A stretch of 64,000 nucleotides of DNA from the NCBI GenBank assembly GCA_025175895.1, contig CM045990.1:1426001-1490000 (forward strand), given 5' to 3'. The notes below the pieces were generated by a model. That model searched no databases, was not told the DNA's origin, and saw only the letters and a list, made by a program, of their open reading frames with translations. The DNA is from Wurfbainia villosa (taxonomy: Eukaryota > Streptophyta > Magnoliopsida > Zingiberales > Zingiberaceae). Position numbers and translations under genes: made by a program. Positions 11,758 to 23,571 of this stretch are shown here, piece by piece (the first letter of the stretch is position 1; each line of letters opens with the position of its first letter).

Positions 11758-13616
11758 TGAAGGTAGGAAACTTCGCTTCCCACTTCAACTCAGTCGCTTG
11801 TTCATGGCGATCCCTTCTACGTCCCCGGATAAAAAAAAATTATCCTTGACAAGGAGGGATCACCCAAGCTACCACTTCATCGTCGTGCTATTCGATTAGA
11901 GTGGTCACTTGAACAAACTTGTTGTTCAAGCCACCAACCTCTATTCTACGAATAGCCGCAGAATAGACGATGTACGGATCATCGGCTTTTGCATTTGTAT
12001 TCGGGGTCCAAGTTAATTTAACCACAAAACTGAACATACAACATGTATATGATTGAAAAAAAATTATAGACATGTTACAAAAAAAATATAAACAAGCGTT
12101 ATACCTCTCGATCTTCTATTGTATGTCCTTCCTCCTTTTGGATGTCGTGTGGGCGACGATCTTTCAAAAGTTGAAGCCTCCTAGATCACCAATCTTTCTT
12201 TCTTTGTTCACTCCGAATAAAGGAAGATGATAAAACAAAACACTTCCTTATCTAGAACCGGCCACCAAGTCAAGAGACCTAGTTGAAACCGCAGGCCAAG
12301 GAAAGGAGATGAAGGTTATGGACGCCGGCCAAGAGCTCCAAAGGAAGAAACCTTAGTCTTTGCCGCGAGCCAAGGTGAAGAGAAGAATGAGGGGCGCCGA
12401 CAACTCTTAAGGAAGAAGAACACCTTCCTTATTTGTGGCCGCCCAAGCCCTTCTCCAAAAACCCTAGCCTCCTTTTGTTTCTTGCCGCCCAAGCCTTAAG
12501 AAACAAAACCCTAACCTCTCTCTAATTAATTTCCATGCCAAGCCTTAAGCCCATATTTATAGAGTTAGGCTTAAGCCTCCTTTTAATCTCCACCATTGGT
12601 TCTAGGGATTTAATCTCAACCGTCGAATCTAGAGATTTAATCTCAACCGTCGGATCTAGAGATTTAATCTCTACCGTTGAATCTAGAGTTTTGTTTTCCA
12701 TCATTGGATCTAGGCTTCATAAGGTTTTAATAGGCTACAATAGGGACCATGAGGAGGAGTTGAATCTTGGCCACCCAATGGATCAAGCCCACATAAAGTC
12801 TGATCCATTAATGATAATCCATTCCACTAAAGGATTATCATTGATCTACCTCATCAACCCCCATAAATAAATATGGGCTCCATATATTATTTGTACATTT
12901 TTCTCCCCGTGTTTAAGATCTCGAATGTCCGTCGATTAATTAATTTATTGACAATTAATTAATCAACATCTAACTCCATGAGTAGTACCACTCAACCTTA
13001 TCATCATGTCGGACCAAGTTCACCTGTAGGGTTTACATGATGAACCTTATGAGCTCCTCAAGGGGACATCATCATCCTAATATATAGGACACGATTTCCT
13101 TCTATAATCAACGACACACCATATAAATAATACCATTCTCAACTTATCGAGCCTATCAATTTACTCTATAAATCTCTCTCATTGGTAAATCAAATAAATG
13201 AATACTAAGTATATGTGCCTGTTATTATATCGGGATTAAGAGCATGTACAACATAATATCTGAGGTCCGATTCGATTATGTAGTCAGTAATAAATCGAAT
13301 CACGTCTATGTCGGTCTTGCTCAAAACACACAAAGTGTACTAGTGTGATTCTATGGTCAAGACAAACCAATACCAAATCACACTACAACCATGCTAATGG
13401 TTTGTCCAAAACTATCTCGGTTGTGAGCCTTTACTTATACTTTACAAGAAACAGATAACATGATCTCCTGTGTGACACTACACACCATGTTATCTACAAT
13501 GTAATGTATTAGACAATATGCATAATCATAAATATGCAAACAATGATCATGTGATTCTTATTTCAAAAATAAATATGTTCATACAAAAGATAGACTTTTC
13601 AGTATACATCCCAACA
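11758..13616 (-). repeat. 3' LTR of D
   Basis: TGAAGGTAGGAAACTTCGCT...ATACATCCCAACA in plus-strand reading. It is bounded on the inside by the polypurine tract AAGTGGGAGAA (minus strand, 13617-13627). It contains four copies of a 27-bp repeat (12606-12714). Confidence 0.93.
12606..12714. repeat. 27-bp tandem repeat in D LTR (about 4 copies)
   Basis: The unit GATTTAATCTCAACCGTCGG + ATCTAGA is repeated about four times with few changes. The same array recurs in the other LTR (28326-28436). A shorter array lies in the LTR fragment within the CACTA element (55746-55802). Confidence 0.85.
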
Positions 13617-13670
13617 TTCTCCCACTTATACTTAAAGACTACGCTATCCTTAAACTGTCATACATCTGAT

Positions 13671-16077
13671 TCACATTCCCTCCACATGCCTATCAAAAGC
13701 TCTCGCTGGAAGGGCCTTAGTGAAAGGATCTGTCAGGTTATCCTCCGATGCAATCTTGGCCACAACAACTTCTCCTCTCTTTACGATTTCTCGTATCAGG
13801 TGGTATTTGCGCTCTATGTGTTTACTTGCCTTATGGGCTCGTGGTTCCTTCGAGTTTGCAACTGCACCACTATTATCACAATAAATTGTGATAGTTTTGG
13901 GCAAACCAGAAATCACATACAAGTCCATCAAGAAGTACCTGAGCCACACAGCTTCTTTGGCCTCCTTAGAGGCTGCCACATACTCAGCTTTCATGGTGGA
14001 GTCCGTCACGCATTTCTGCTTGACACTCCTCTATACAATGGCTCCACCTCCCAAAGTAAATACAAAACTTGAGGTAGACTTACTGTTATCCCTGTCTGAT
14101 TGGAAGTCGAAATCTGTGTAACCCATAGGGAGTAACTGGTCTGCCTAGTAAACTAGCATATAATCCCTAGTTTTTCTCAGGTACTTCAATATATGCTTTA
14201 CGACAGTCCAATGTCCCTGTCCTGGATTACTCTGATATCTGCTGACCATGCCCACGACAAAGTAGATATCTGGTCTCGTACATAGCATCGCATATATGAG
14301 GCTTCCTACTGCCGAAGCATAAGGAACCGCCTTCATCTCCTCATTCTCCTCAGATGTTCTAGGACACATCTCCTTAGATAAAGGAACTCTATGCCTGAAA
14401 GGTAGAAAACCTTTCTTTGAGTTTTGCATGCTAAAACGATCCATAATTGTGTCTATGTATGAAGCTTGAGATAAGCACAACATCCTTTTCTTGCGATCCC
14501 TTATAACCTTGATCCCAAGGATGTGTCCCACTTCTCCCAAGTCCTTCATATCAAACTATTTGGACAACCATACCCTTATGTCCGATAACACCTAGACATT
14601 GTTGCCAATTAATAAAATGTCATCTACATATAGTACAAGAAATACCACTATATTTCCGTCACATCTCTTGTATACATAAGACTCATCCGGACTTTGAATA
14701 AATCCATAAGACTGGATTACCTCATCAAAGAGGATGTTCCAAGACCTCGAAGCTTGCTTCAATCCATAAATGGACTGATTAAGCTTACACACAAGATGCT
14801 CTTTGCCCTTTGCAATGAATCTCTCTGGTTGCTTCATGTAGATGTTTTCCTCAAGACTTCCATTAAGGAAAGTTGTCTTGACATCCATCTGCCATACCTC
14901 ATAATCCATATGAGCAGCAATACATAAGAGAATTTGGATAGACTTAAGCATGGCTACCGGCGAAAAGGTCTCCTCGTAATCGATACCCTCTTTCTGAGTA
15001 TACCCTTTCGCAACAAGCCTCGCTTTGAAGGTCTCAACCTTCCCGTCAATTCCTCTCTTTCTTTTGTAGATCCACTTGCATCCAATGGTTTTTACACCAT
15101 CGGGTGGTTCTACTAGCTCCCAGACCTAATTTGAATTCCTAGATTCAATCTCAGCATTCATTGCACTTTGCCAAGATACCGCATCTTTATCTTGGATTGC
15201 CTCGTCATATGTTCAGGGATCAGGTTCATGTTCACCAGGGACCAAATCAAAAGATTCTCCCAAGAACATGAATCTATCAGGCTATCTAAAAACCCTCCCA
15301 CTACGACAAGGTATCACCTGTGTATCCTCTATAACACGCGGTGCAGTGACTTATGGTATATCCTCTTGTACTGGTGGTACTGAAGAAGTGACTTCCCCTT
15401 TCAATTCCTCCAGAACAATCTTACTCATGGGCTTGTGGTTCATCACATAGTCTTTCTCTAGAAATCTGGCATTCGTGCTAACGATCACCCTCTAATCTCT
15501 AGGACTATAAAACAAAGCTCCTTTCGTTCCTCTAGGATAGCCAACGAACATGCGTACTTCTGTACGAGGTTCCAACTTACTAGTATCTGCCTTCAGCACA
15601 TGTGCTGGACTCCCCCATATCCAAATATGTCTTAGACTAGGCTTTCGCCCAGTCCACAATTCTGTTGGAGTAGAAGACTCTGATTTAGATGGTACCAAGT
15701 TTAGAATATACACTACCGTATCAAGAGCATATCCCCAGAACGAATCTGGCAACTCAGAATAACTCATCATTGATCTAACCATCTCCATAAGAGTCATATT
15801 CCTTCGCTCTTCTACACCATTCTGCTGGGGTGTGCCAGGTGCAGACAATTGGGATTGAATCCCAGCCTCTGATAAGTAATTCCTAAACTCTCCCAAGAGG
15901 TACTCACCACCACGATTTGATCGTAGTGTCTTGATACTTTTACCTTGACGTTTCTCCGCATCAGCCTTGAATTCTTTAAACTTGTCAAAGCATTCTGACT
16001 TGCGGCGCATCAAGTAAATGTATTCATATCTCGAATAATCATCTATAAAGGAGACGAAATACTCAAAATCACCTCTA
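13671..16077 (-). pseudogene. D pol, 3' half: integrase end, RT, RNase H
   Basis: Read on the minus strand, 16013-15492 is the integrase second half. It shows RSNRGGEYL, where the second catalytic Asp is Asn, followed by APGTPQQNGVEERRN with the Glu kept. Next come GYPRGTKG and the linker to RT. RT lies at about 15125-14592. It starts after an in-frame TAG (near 15126) and contains WQMDVKTTFLNG, YGLKQASRSW and the intact YVDDILL box. RT continues at 14549-14145 (MKDLGEVGHILGIKV). RNase H is at 14009-13671 (DSTMKAEYVA, ITIYCDNSGAV, HIERKYHLIRE) and ends HVEGM-stop. At least three frame breaks make it inactive. Confidence 0.88.
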
Positions 16078-16082
16078 GCTGG

Positions 16083-17370
16083 TGTTGGATCGAAAGTGTC
16101 GCTAGAGGGGGGGGGGTGAATAACGATACGGTGTCGTTAAAAAAAAACTTTTGCAATAAGTAAAAAGCAAGTAGAGAGTGCACAGCGGAAATATAAAGTA
16201 GACAAGATATTTTTACGTGGTTCACAATCTTTCGATTGCTAATCCACGGCCCTAGTGATCCTTGATCACGTACGGAGGGCAATTCACTAAAACCACTCCT
16301 CCTCGTTGGAAGTAGGAGCAACGATCACAAAAAGAAATCAAGGCAAAGGGACACTCCCCCTTTCCTTGTTACGATTAAAGCACAAAGACAATCTAAAGAA
16401 GTAGAACTTAAATAAATATACCGACAACTCTTATAAGTAGAAGATGTAGCTTTCGTTGTCGGCGGCACTTCGTCGTAGCAAATGTGAGTAGTAGTAGCGG
16501 CGTTACGACGGCGTGTTGAGAGCTCTTGATTTCTTATTTTTTGCTTGGCGTGAACATGTCTATTTATGGATATTGATCTATGAATTTAGACATAGGTAGT
16601 GTCCAAGGTGAGGTTCTTATCCCCCAAGTCTTGCTCATCCACATCCTTTGCGCTTCAAGGATGAGGTGCTTCATCCAACCACCTTGTGCCACAACTCAAG
16701 GATGAGGTGCTCATCCAACCACCTTGTGCCACCTCAAGGAGGCCTTCACGCCAACTTGTTGGAGCCATCCAACTTGTGCCACATCATGGGAGCCAACCAT
16801 CTTGTGCCAACTCTCCTCATTTTGGGCGTCCAACTTGATGATGGTTTTGGATGTCCACCTTGATGCCACATCACCTAATTTTGGGGGTCCAAGCTTGGTG
16901 ATGGTTTGGATGTCCACCTTGATGCCACATCACCCTTTGTACCAAAACACGAGTCAAGTCCAAATTCACCCCTTGAAATTGAGCTCTTCTCGAAGGAACT
17001 AGACGGATTGGTAGTAAACGACGTCAAAGGGTTTTGACTACGATACAAGTTAGCTTAAAATATAAAGTACGATGGTTCTAACCAGATCTCGACCTAGACC
17101 TTCCATTGGAGGTATTGGGTCGGATCTACGCTAACGCCCTTGCTTCGCTTTCACACGAGCTTACCTTGTAGCCTCGCTTAGGTCTTCACCCGAGTACCTC
17201 GGCTTCCTCCGAAATCCTCGGCGTTGCGACCACCTCGGTTCCCACCGTGTCGCGGCCTTCCGCTCAACTTTAGCATTTAGCATTTCGTAAGATAACAAAT
17301 ATACCCTTAACTATTGAGCCTTTTGCCATAATCAAAATACCGGTTCGACTTTGGTGCCCACGCACCAACA
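16083..17370 (-). repeat. 3' LTR of E
   Basis: Plus-strand reading is TGTTGGATCGAAAGTGTCGC...CACGCACCAACA. Inside it lies the polypurine tract (minus: AAAGGGAGAT, 17371-17380). Bases about 16640-16940 hold imperfect direct repeats (CATCCAACCACCTTGTGCCA; TGTCCACCTTGATGCCACAT). The last roughly 400 bases differ sharply from the right-hand LTR by many small indels. Confidence 0.92.
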
Positions 17371-18154
17371 ATCTCCCTTTGATTCATGGCAAACCGACAC
17401 AAAAGTTAAGGAAAAATTAAGCTAGCATAATGATTAAGCATGAATGAGCTAGCATAAAGATTAAATATGAATGAGCTAGCATAATGATTAAATATGAATG
17501 AGTAAATATTATTGTTTCAAGTTCTCCCTTTGAGGTAACCTCCTCGACCAAGGTGAGTTCTTGAAAAATAATTTTTACTCCCCCTTAATAGTTGCTTAAG
17601 TAATCGGAATTACTTAATATAAAAGGTAATAATTTTGTTTACTTTCTTCCCCTTTAATTTTGGTTAATTTTGGTTACTTTTGTGACTTTCTCCCCCTTTT
17701 GCCTTAACTCAAGAAGTTTGGAAATATATTTTAGGGTTTGTAAGTCCAAGCAAGTGCCCAATATATATATATATCTGTATATATATATATTATATATATA
17801 TATATATATATATTTTAAAATAATAATAAGCTTGAAAATATGTTCATCTAAAATGTACAACTCCGGTTGGACTTGATTGATATAGAATGATCAATAAGTC
17901 TTGAAGGAGTTGATTAATTTTAAAGAATAATACTCCATGGTTCAGATCGCTGCACTAAATCTACATCGGGAACCAGGAGTAAGGTCCTAACATCTCACGC
18001 GCGTGTACGTGGCTTAGTACACAAACCCATTAGTCCTATGTGTTGTGAGATGTGTTGGCTCCTTAAATCTATAGGTATATGATTTCTAAGGTAAGACTTA
18101 GGCTAATTTCATAAAAAGAAGCAAAAATAGAGTACATATATAGAAATTTAAATC
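17371..18154 (-). other. 3' non-coding region of E with 27-bp repeats and AT microsatellite
   Basis: This is the stretch between the pol stop and the 3' LTR. It contains about three copies of a 27-base unit (GCTAGCATAATGATTAA + ATATGAATGA, 17421-17505) and a TA microsatellite (about 17759-17814). No coding sequence is seen. The short ORFs there are translations of the microsatellite. Confidence 0.7.
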
Positions 18155-18756
18155 CTACTCTATTATGCACATACCTAACTTTCGTCTTAATAAACTAAAT
18201 TCGGCTTGGGTAGTGGTTTGGTGAAGATGTCCTAGGTTTGATTTGGACTCAACATACTCTAGTTGTATAGTTCCATTAGTTACATGTTCCCTAATGAAGT
18301 GGTGTTTAACTTCTATATGTTTTGTCCTAGAATGACATATTGGATTTTTAGTTAAGTTAATTGAACTGATGTTATCTATGTAGGTTTTAATGTTGTTAAA
18401 GATTAAGCTAAAGTCTTGGAGAGTGTGCTTCATCCACGTGAGTGAGAGACACACTCACCCATCGCAACGTATTCGCCGGTGGTAGATAAGGCAACGCAAT
18501 CGCTTCCTCGCACCAACTCACTAGACTCGAGAGGATTTGACAACAACCACTCGTGCTCTTTCTATCGAGTTTACTACCGGCATAGTCGAAGTCGGAGTAG
18601 CCGATTAGATTAAACTCGGTAGATCTAGGGTACCAAATACCTACGTTTAGCGTGCCCTTTAGATATCTAAGGATACGCTTGACTAGGGTTAGGTGAGACT
18701 CCTTGGCACAGGTTTGTAACCTTGCGCACATACTTACCGCGAATAAAATGTCGGTC
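18155..18756 (-). pseudogene. E pol C-terminus: RNase H, frameshifted
   Basis: Two overlapping frames (18731-18408 and 18454-18155) together cover copia RNase H. Visible parts are LIGYSDFDYAGSKLDRKSTS, then a scrambled stretch about 18420-18520, then TKHIEVKHHFIREHVTNG and the end LGMCIIE-stop. The expected AEAEYVA core is destroyed by several 1-6 base deletions. It follows the long pol frame directly. Confidence 0.8.
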
Positions 18757-21133
18757 TCAGTATAGGAGACTTCCTATTGCGCTCCTATAGTATTTTAGGT
18801 CAACGGGTTTTCCTTCTACATCTTCGTTTATATTAACATTAGTTGCCATAGGTGTATTGATTATTTTAGCATCTTGCATTCCAAATCGATTTATTAAGTC
18901 CTTAGTATATTTTTGTTGATGTAAATATATTCCATCTTTAGTTTGTTTAATTTGTAAACCTAAGAAGAAACTTAACTCTCCTACTAAATTCATTTCAAAT
19001 TCACTTTCCATAAGTGAGATGAATTCGTTTAGCAGGATCGAGTTGGTAGTTCCAAAAATTATATCATCTTCATAGATTTGGGCTATAAAGATTTCTTTTC
19101 CTACGGTTTTTACGAATAAGGTTGGGTCGACTAAACCTTGGTTGAATCCTTTGGACTTAAGATAGATCGAAAGCCTTTCGTACCAAGCTCTTGGGGCTTG
19201 TTTGAGTCCATATAGGGCTTTCTTAAGTCTAAGGACATGGTCAGGTTTATCTAGATTTTCGAATCCGGGAGGTTGACTGACGTAAACTTCTTCCTTAATG
19301 TATCCATTCAAAAATGCTGACTTGACATCCATTTGAAACAATTTAAAACCTCGATGTGCAGCATATGCTAACAACATTCGGATGGACTCTAGTCTTGCTA
19401 CGGGGGCGTAGGTCTCATCGTAATCTAAACCTTCGACTTGACTAAACCCTTTTGCGACTAACCTAGCTTTATTTCTAACTACTTCACCTTTATCATCAAG
19501 TTTATTTCGAAATACCCACCTTGTTCCAATAATTGATTTTTCTTTAGGTGATGGTACTAATTCCCAGACTTCATTTCTAGTGAATTGAGCTAGCTCTTCT
19601 TGCATAGCAATAATCCAGTCGGGATCAAGAAGTGCTTGTTCAATAGTTTTGGGTTCGATTTTGGAAATTAACGAGATTTGACTAATATTTCGGTATGAAG
19701 CTCTAGTTCGAACCCCTAAATTTGGATCACCTATAACTTGATTGATAGGATGACTTGGGTTAGGGTCATCTATCACTTGGTCGATAGGATGACTTGGGTT
19801 AGGACGAGATTCAAGTTCAAGATCAGAGTCGGGTTTGCTATAAGTTGATTTGCTAGTTGGTTTTGTTAAGGATTGAACGGGTTCGTGTCCTTCGTCGAAA
19901 ACTATATTAATGGTTTCTTCGACTCTAAGAGTGTCGTGATTGTATACCCTATAAGCTCTACTGGTGGTTGAGTATCCTAGAAAGGTTCCAGTAGAGGTTT
20001 TGGATTTGAATTTCCCTAGGTAATCCTTAGTGTTTAAGATATGTACCTTGCATCCAAATACCCTAAAGTATTTGATGTTCGGTATTTTATCGTGATAAAT
20101 CTCGTACGAGGACTTTTGGTGCCTCTTTACCATAAGGATCCTATTTTGGACATAGCAAGCCGTACTAACGGCCTCTGCCCAAAATCTATCGGGTAGGTTA
20201 TACTCGTTTAACATTGTCCTAGCGGCTTCTTGTAGGGTTCTATTTTTCCGTTCGACTAACCCATTTTGTTGTGGGGTTCTAGGACATGAAAACTCATGGT
20301 GGTATCCGTTTAGGTTACAGAAATCTGTAAACCTATGGTTTTCGAATTCACCACCATGATCGCTTCTAAGTCTTTTAATCTTAAGGTTCTTTTGATTTTC
20401 GATTAACCTACAAAGATTGATTAGTTGGTCTAGGGTATCATTTTTATGTTTGATAAACCTAACCCAAGTAAATCTAGAATAGTCGTCAATTATGACTAAG
20501 CAAAATTGACTACCATTGAGTGACTTAGCTCCATGTGAATCAAATAGATCCATGTGTAGGAGCTCAAGAACACTTTTGGTTCGTTCTTGATTAGTTAATT
20601 GATGTTGTGTCCTAGATTGTTTACCTTGTTGACAAGCATTACATATTTTATTATCCAAGTTGTTTAGTTTAGGCAAACCTATAACCAAGCCACTCTGACT
20701 CATCTTGTGGACGAGTCTTGGGTGCGAGTGTCCGAGTCTTCGGTGCCATAACCAAGATTCCTCTTGCTGTGTCATAAGACACTTGGTTGAGGAGTTGGGT
20801 AAATTTATTGTGTAGATGTTGCTATTCCTAGTTCCTTTAAGTATTATTTTAGATGTTGCATTTATCTTGATTACGCATTCATTTTCTAGAAATATGACCT
20901 TATAATTGTTATCACACAATTGGCTTACACTAAGTAAATTATATTGAAAGTTTTCTACTAATAAGACATTTTGAATTGTAAAGTTAGAGTTGAGCTCAAT
21001 ATCACCGATCCGATGATTTTGAGCTTGCGTTATTCAAGGCGACCGATCCGTGTCGATTGAATCGTAACTTCGAAAATCTGAGTTGATCCCCGGTCATGTG
21101 TCGGGAGCAACCACTGTCCAACATCCATTGATC
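18757..21133 (-). CDS. E pol: protease, integrase, reverse transcriptase
   Basis: Protease motif LDSGCSRHMTGD is at 21118 downward (DSG codons 21110-21118), followed by a frameshift before about 21000. A 720-codon open frame (20919-18757, open further upstream to about 21000) holds the GAG-pre-integrase domain (WLWHRRLGHSHPRLV, CNACQQGKQ). It also holds an integrase with the full triad (LHMDLF, RSDHGGEFEN, NGLVERKNRTLQEA). RT shows FQMDVKSAFLNG, LYGLKQAPRAWYERL and IYEDDIIFG. The usual YVDD box is YEDD here. Both catalytic aspartates remain, but the valine-to-glutamate change is unusual. A leading ATG is not needed if pol is joined to gag. It is the longest intact frame in the window. Confidence 0.9.
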
Positions 21134-21610
21134 CTACATATAAGGTAGTTGGATCGGATATTGGAATTACTAAAGGGTTGTTTGTAAGTTTTTAAACCTA
21201 AATCATCTCACCAATATCTACATGATCAAAACATGTTATTCCTATGTGTTATTGTGAGATGACTTTCAATTTTACTTGATTAATTTTAATGAATTTAAAT
21301 TAACCAACATTAGGTTAGATTCGGATTTAGTCTAAGCTCATCAAGTAATCTTTTCAAGAGATTAGCTTCCGTGTCGTGGCGAGGCACGAGGCCTTCTTTG
21401 ATCGGAACAACGACCACTTCCTTAGACAAAGCTAATTTCAAGAAATTGATAACTCGACTTACTTGAGACTACATCTTGGTCTAACTAGTTATTTTTGAAA
21501 AGAGGCTCCCCGAGGCTCAATCTTTTCGTAGGATTTTAGTTGATTATGAGTCCTATCTAACCATTCTAAAAATAAAGGAAAAACTAAGCATGCAATTTCT
21601 AAGACTTAAC
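21134..21610 (-). other. Stop-rich spacer between gag and pol of E, possible intron
   Basis: This 477-base stretch has many stops. On the minus strand it starts GTTAAG and ends ATATGTAG. The codon phase on both sides is compatible (codon TTT before, GAT after), so removal would bring the gag end (WVPK...CIF) directly in frame with the protease start. In B the same gag-pol junction has only a single TAG and no such spacer. Splicing is my inference. Confidence 0.45.
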
Positions 21611-23201
21611 AAAAATACATTTTGTATTGGCTCCCCCTGGACCATTGAATCGAGTGGGTCTATTCACATAGTGAATTTGGTCCTTGGGAACCCAATACAT
21701 GTTAGATCCTAAAGTTGAAATCAAAGTGATCTTAGGGACCCATGCTTGGACATTTTTCTTATGTTGGTTTACTATAGACATATATGACTTATTGGTTGTA
21801 TTTGAGTTAAACCCGAGTCCGGCCTTGTTGTACACGGCCCTTTGTGATCCAAGTAAGAGGTCAAGTCCCTTGGATCCCAAAGTGAACCTTTCCAACGTGT
21901 TCCTAAGGTCTTCGACTTGTGTTTTCAAAAGCGAGTTCTCAACTTCAAGCTTTTCAACTTGAGTTGAGTCCTCCTCTTGAATACAAGTAGTCGAAGAGGT
22001 TAGGGAGACCTCATGTTTGAGGAGGTTAACCTCCTCAATTAGGGTCTCGACCTTGGACTCGGACTTAGCTAGTTTCTTATTTAAAAATTTAATTGCACCA
22101 TACAAAGTATTAAGTAACGACCGACTTACCCTTAATGATTCTTTTGAACCGGATACGGATCCGTGGCTTGTCTTGAATGGAAGCTCATCATCGGATTCGG
22201 ACTCGGACTCTTCTTGATTTCGAGTCGTGCTCGGTCGGCTTGGCCATTAGAGCTTGGATATCGTCTTCTTCCTCCGACAACTCCTCCCAAGTAGCGTTTA
22301 GCGCTTTCTTGGTCTTTGATCGTTATTCTTTAGCTTTGGGCACTCGGACTTGATGTGACCGACACATTGCACTCATAGCATCTAAAATTAGAAGTATTTG
22401 AATTAGGTTTAGGCTTACCTTGAGTTGTTGGTCGTTTCGTCTCTTGATCATCTTCCAACTAGATTGACTAGTTCGGATTCTATTTCGAGTCTACTTCCGA
22501 TTCGACTCGCCTTCTTCCTTCGGGGTGGCTTGCTTGCGGGCTTCTTCTTCTTGGAACCTCGCAACTAACGCAATACTCTTCTACCGACCACGTTAGTTTG
22601 CTCATGTAATTCAAGTTCAAAACAATTCGCCTAACCTAATTTTAGAAAGGTCCTTGGAGACCTTGTAGGCATCGACCATGGATGCCCACAAGGTGGTCCT
22701 AGGAAAGCGAGTTAAGAGAATACACGATAAGGTCGCGATTCTCGACCTTTTGTCCAATGGCATGGAGTTGGTTGACGATGTCTTGGATCTGAGCATGTAG
22801 TTGAGTTGCGGTCTCGCATTTTCTAAGTTATACAATTTATTTAAAAGTAAATCTCTTTTACATACCTTCGTGTCGCTTCGGTGCCTTCGTGTAGTTCCAC
22901 TAGCTTGGTCCATAAGTCCTTTGCACTAATGAAGGGGCCGACGGTTGAGCTCTTCCTTGGACAACCCACATTGCAAGATTTGAGTTGCCTTGGCATCGGC
23001 TTCTACTTGTTTTTCATGGAATTTGACCATTGATCGCAAAGATTCACCATCTTCATTAATAGGAAGTGTGAAACCGGTTTGATTACGATCCACATCTCGA
23101 TTTGGGTTTTAAGAAAGCATTCCATCCGACCCTTCCAATAACGAAAGTCATTACCGTTGTAAAGCGGGGTCGGGCGTGCTAAACCCTTCGAGATGGGCCA
23201 T
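21599..23201 (-). pseudogene. E gag, frameshifted
   Basis: Start ATG at 23201 (MAHLEG) is followed at once by a frame change. The next frame reads PLYNGNDFRYWKGRMECFL, the copia gag entry. Pieces at 22913-22617 contain LSCILLTRFPRTTLWASMVDAYK-type capsid sequence in broken frames. Around 22340-22380 a CCHC knuckle (TGCTATGAGTGC...) is broken by a one-base loss. The last open part (22105-21599) has a long leucine-zipper-like coiled coil (residues about 1-75), then AWVPK and WVPKDQIHY, the gag tail also seen in B and C. Confidence 0.75.
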
Positions 23202-23549
23202 TTAAAAACAAGAAGAAGAACGAAAAGAATCTTGCAAAAACACACGAAGAATATTCCAAGACTTTCGCCTTGGATTAGTAGTGCAGAAGTAAAGAAAAAA
23301 ATATATATAAAATGTAACTTGCAAAAGAAATAAACAATCAAATGCGAATGTCTGAAGTTCCGGAGGACAACCTTACTCGGGATCTAACCCGAAGGACAAC
23401 CTAATCCGGATCCTAAAGCCTCTAATGCAATTCTATATGTAGGAGAAGATAAGCAAGTGAAAAAATTATACGAAAACAGAAATAAATAAATAAAAAATCT
23501 GTGAAAAAAAGAAAAACAAAGCTAGATTGGTGGTTTCACCGAATCTTAG

Positions 23550-23570
23550 CGCCCCCGGCTCTGATACCAA
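23550..23570 (-). promoter_or_regulatory. Primer-binding site of E
   Basis: On the minus strand TGGTATCAGAGCCGGGGGCG lies one base inside the 5' LTR end (23572). It matches the initiator tRNA-Met 3' end. The leader between this site and the gag start (23202-23549) shows nothing else. Confidence 0.88.
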
Positions 23571-23571
23571 T

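Noticed and set aside
11350..11788. ORFs in H LTR block 1 resembling a small secreted protein
   Set aside because: Two plus frames and one minus frame overlap, none with support. The stretch is part of a gypsy LTR.
13518..14121. Plus-strand ORFs over the D RNase H (likewise 49854-50199 in F, 25612-25905 and 58766-58972)
   Set aside because: They are antisense shadows of clear copia domains on the minus strand.
17654..17876. Ile/Tyr-rich ORFs on both strands
   Set aside because: They are translation of a TA microsatellite.
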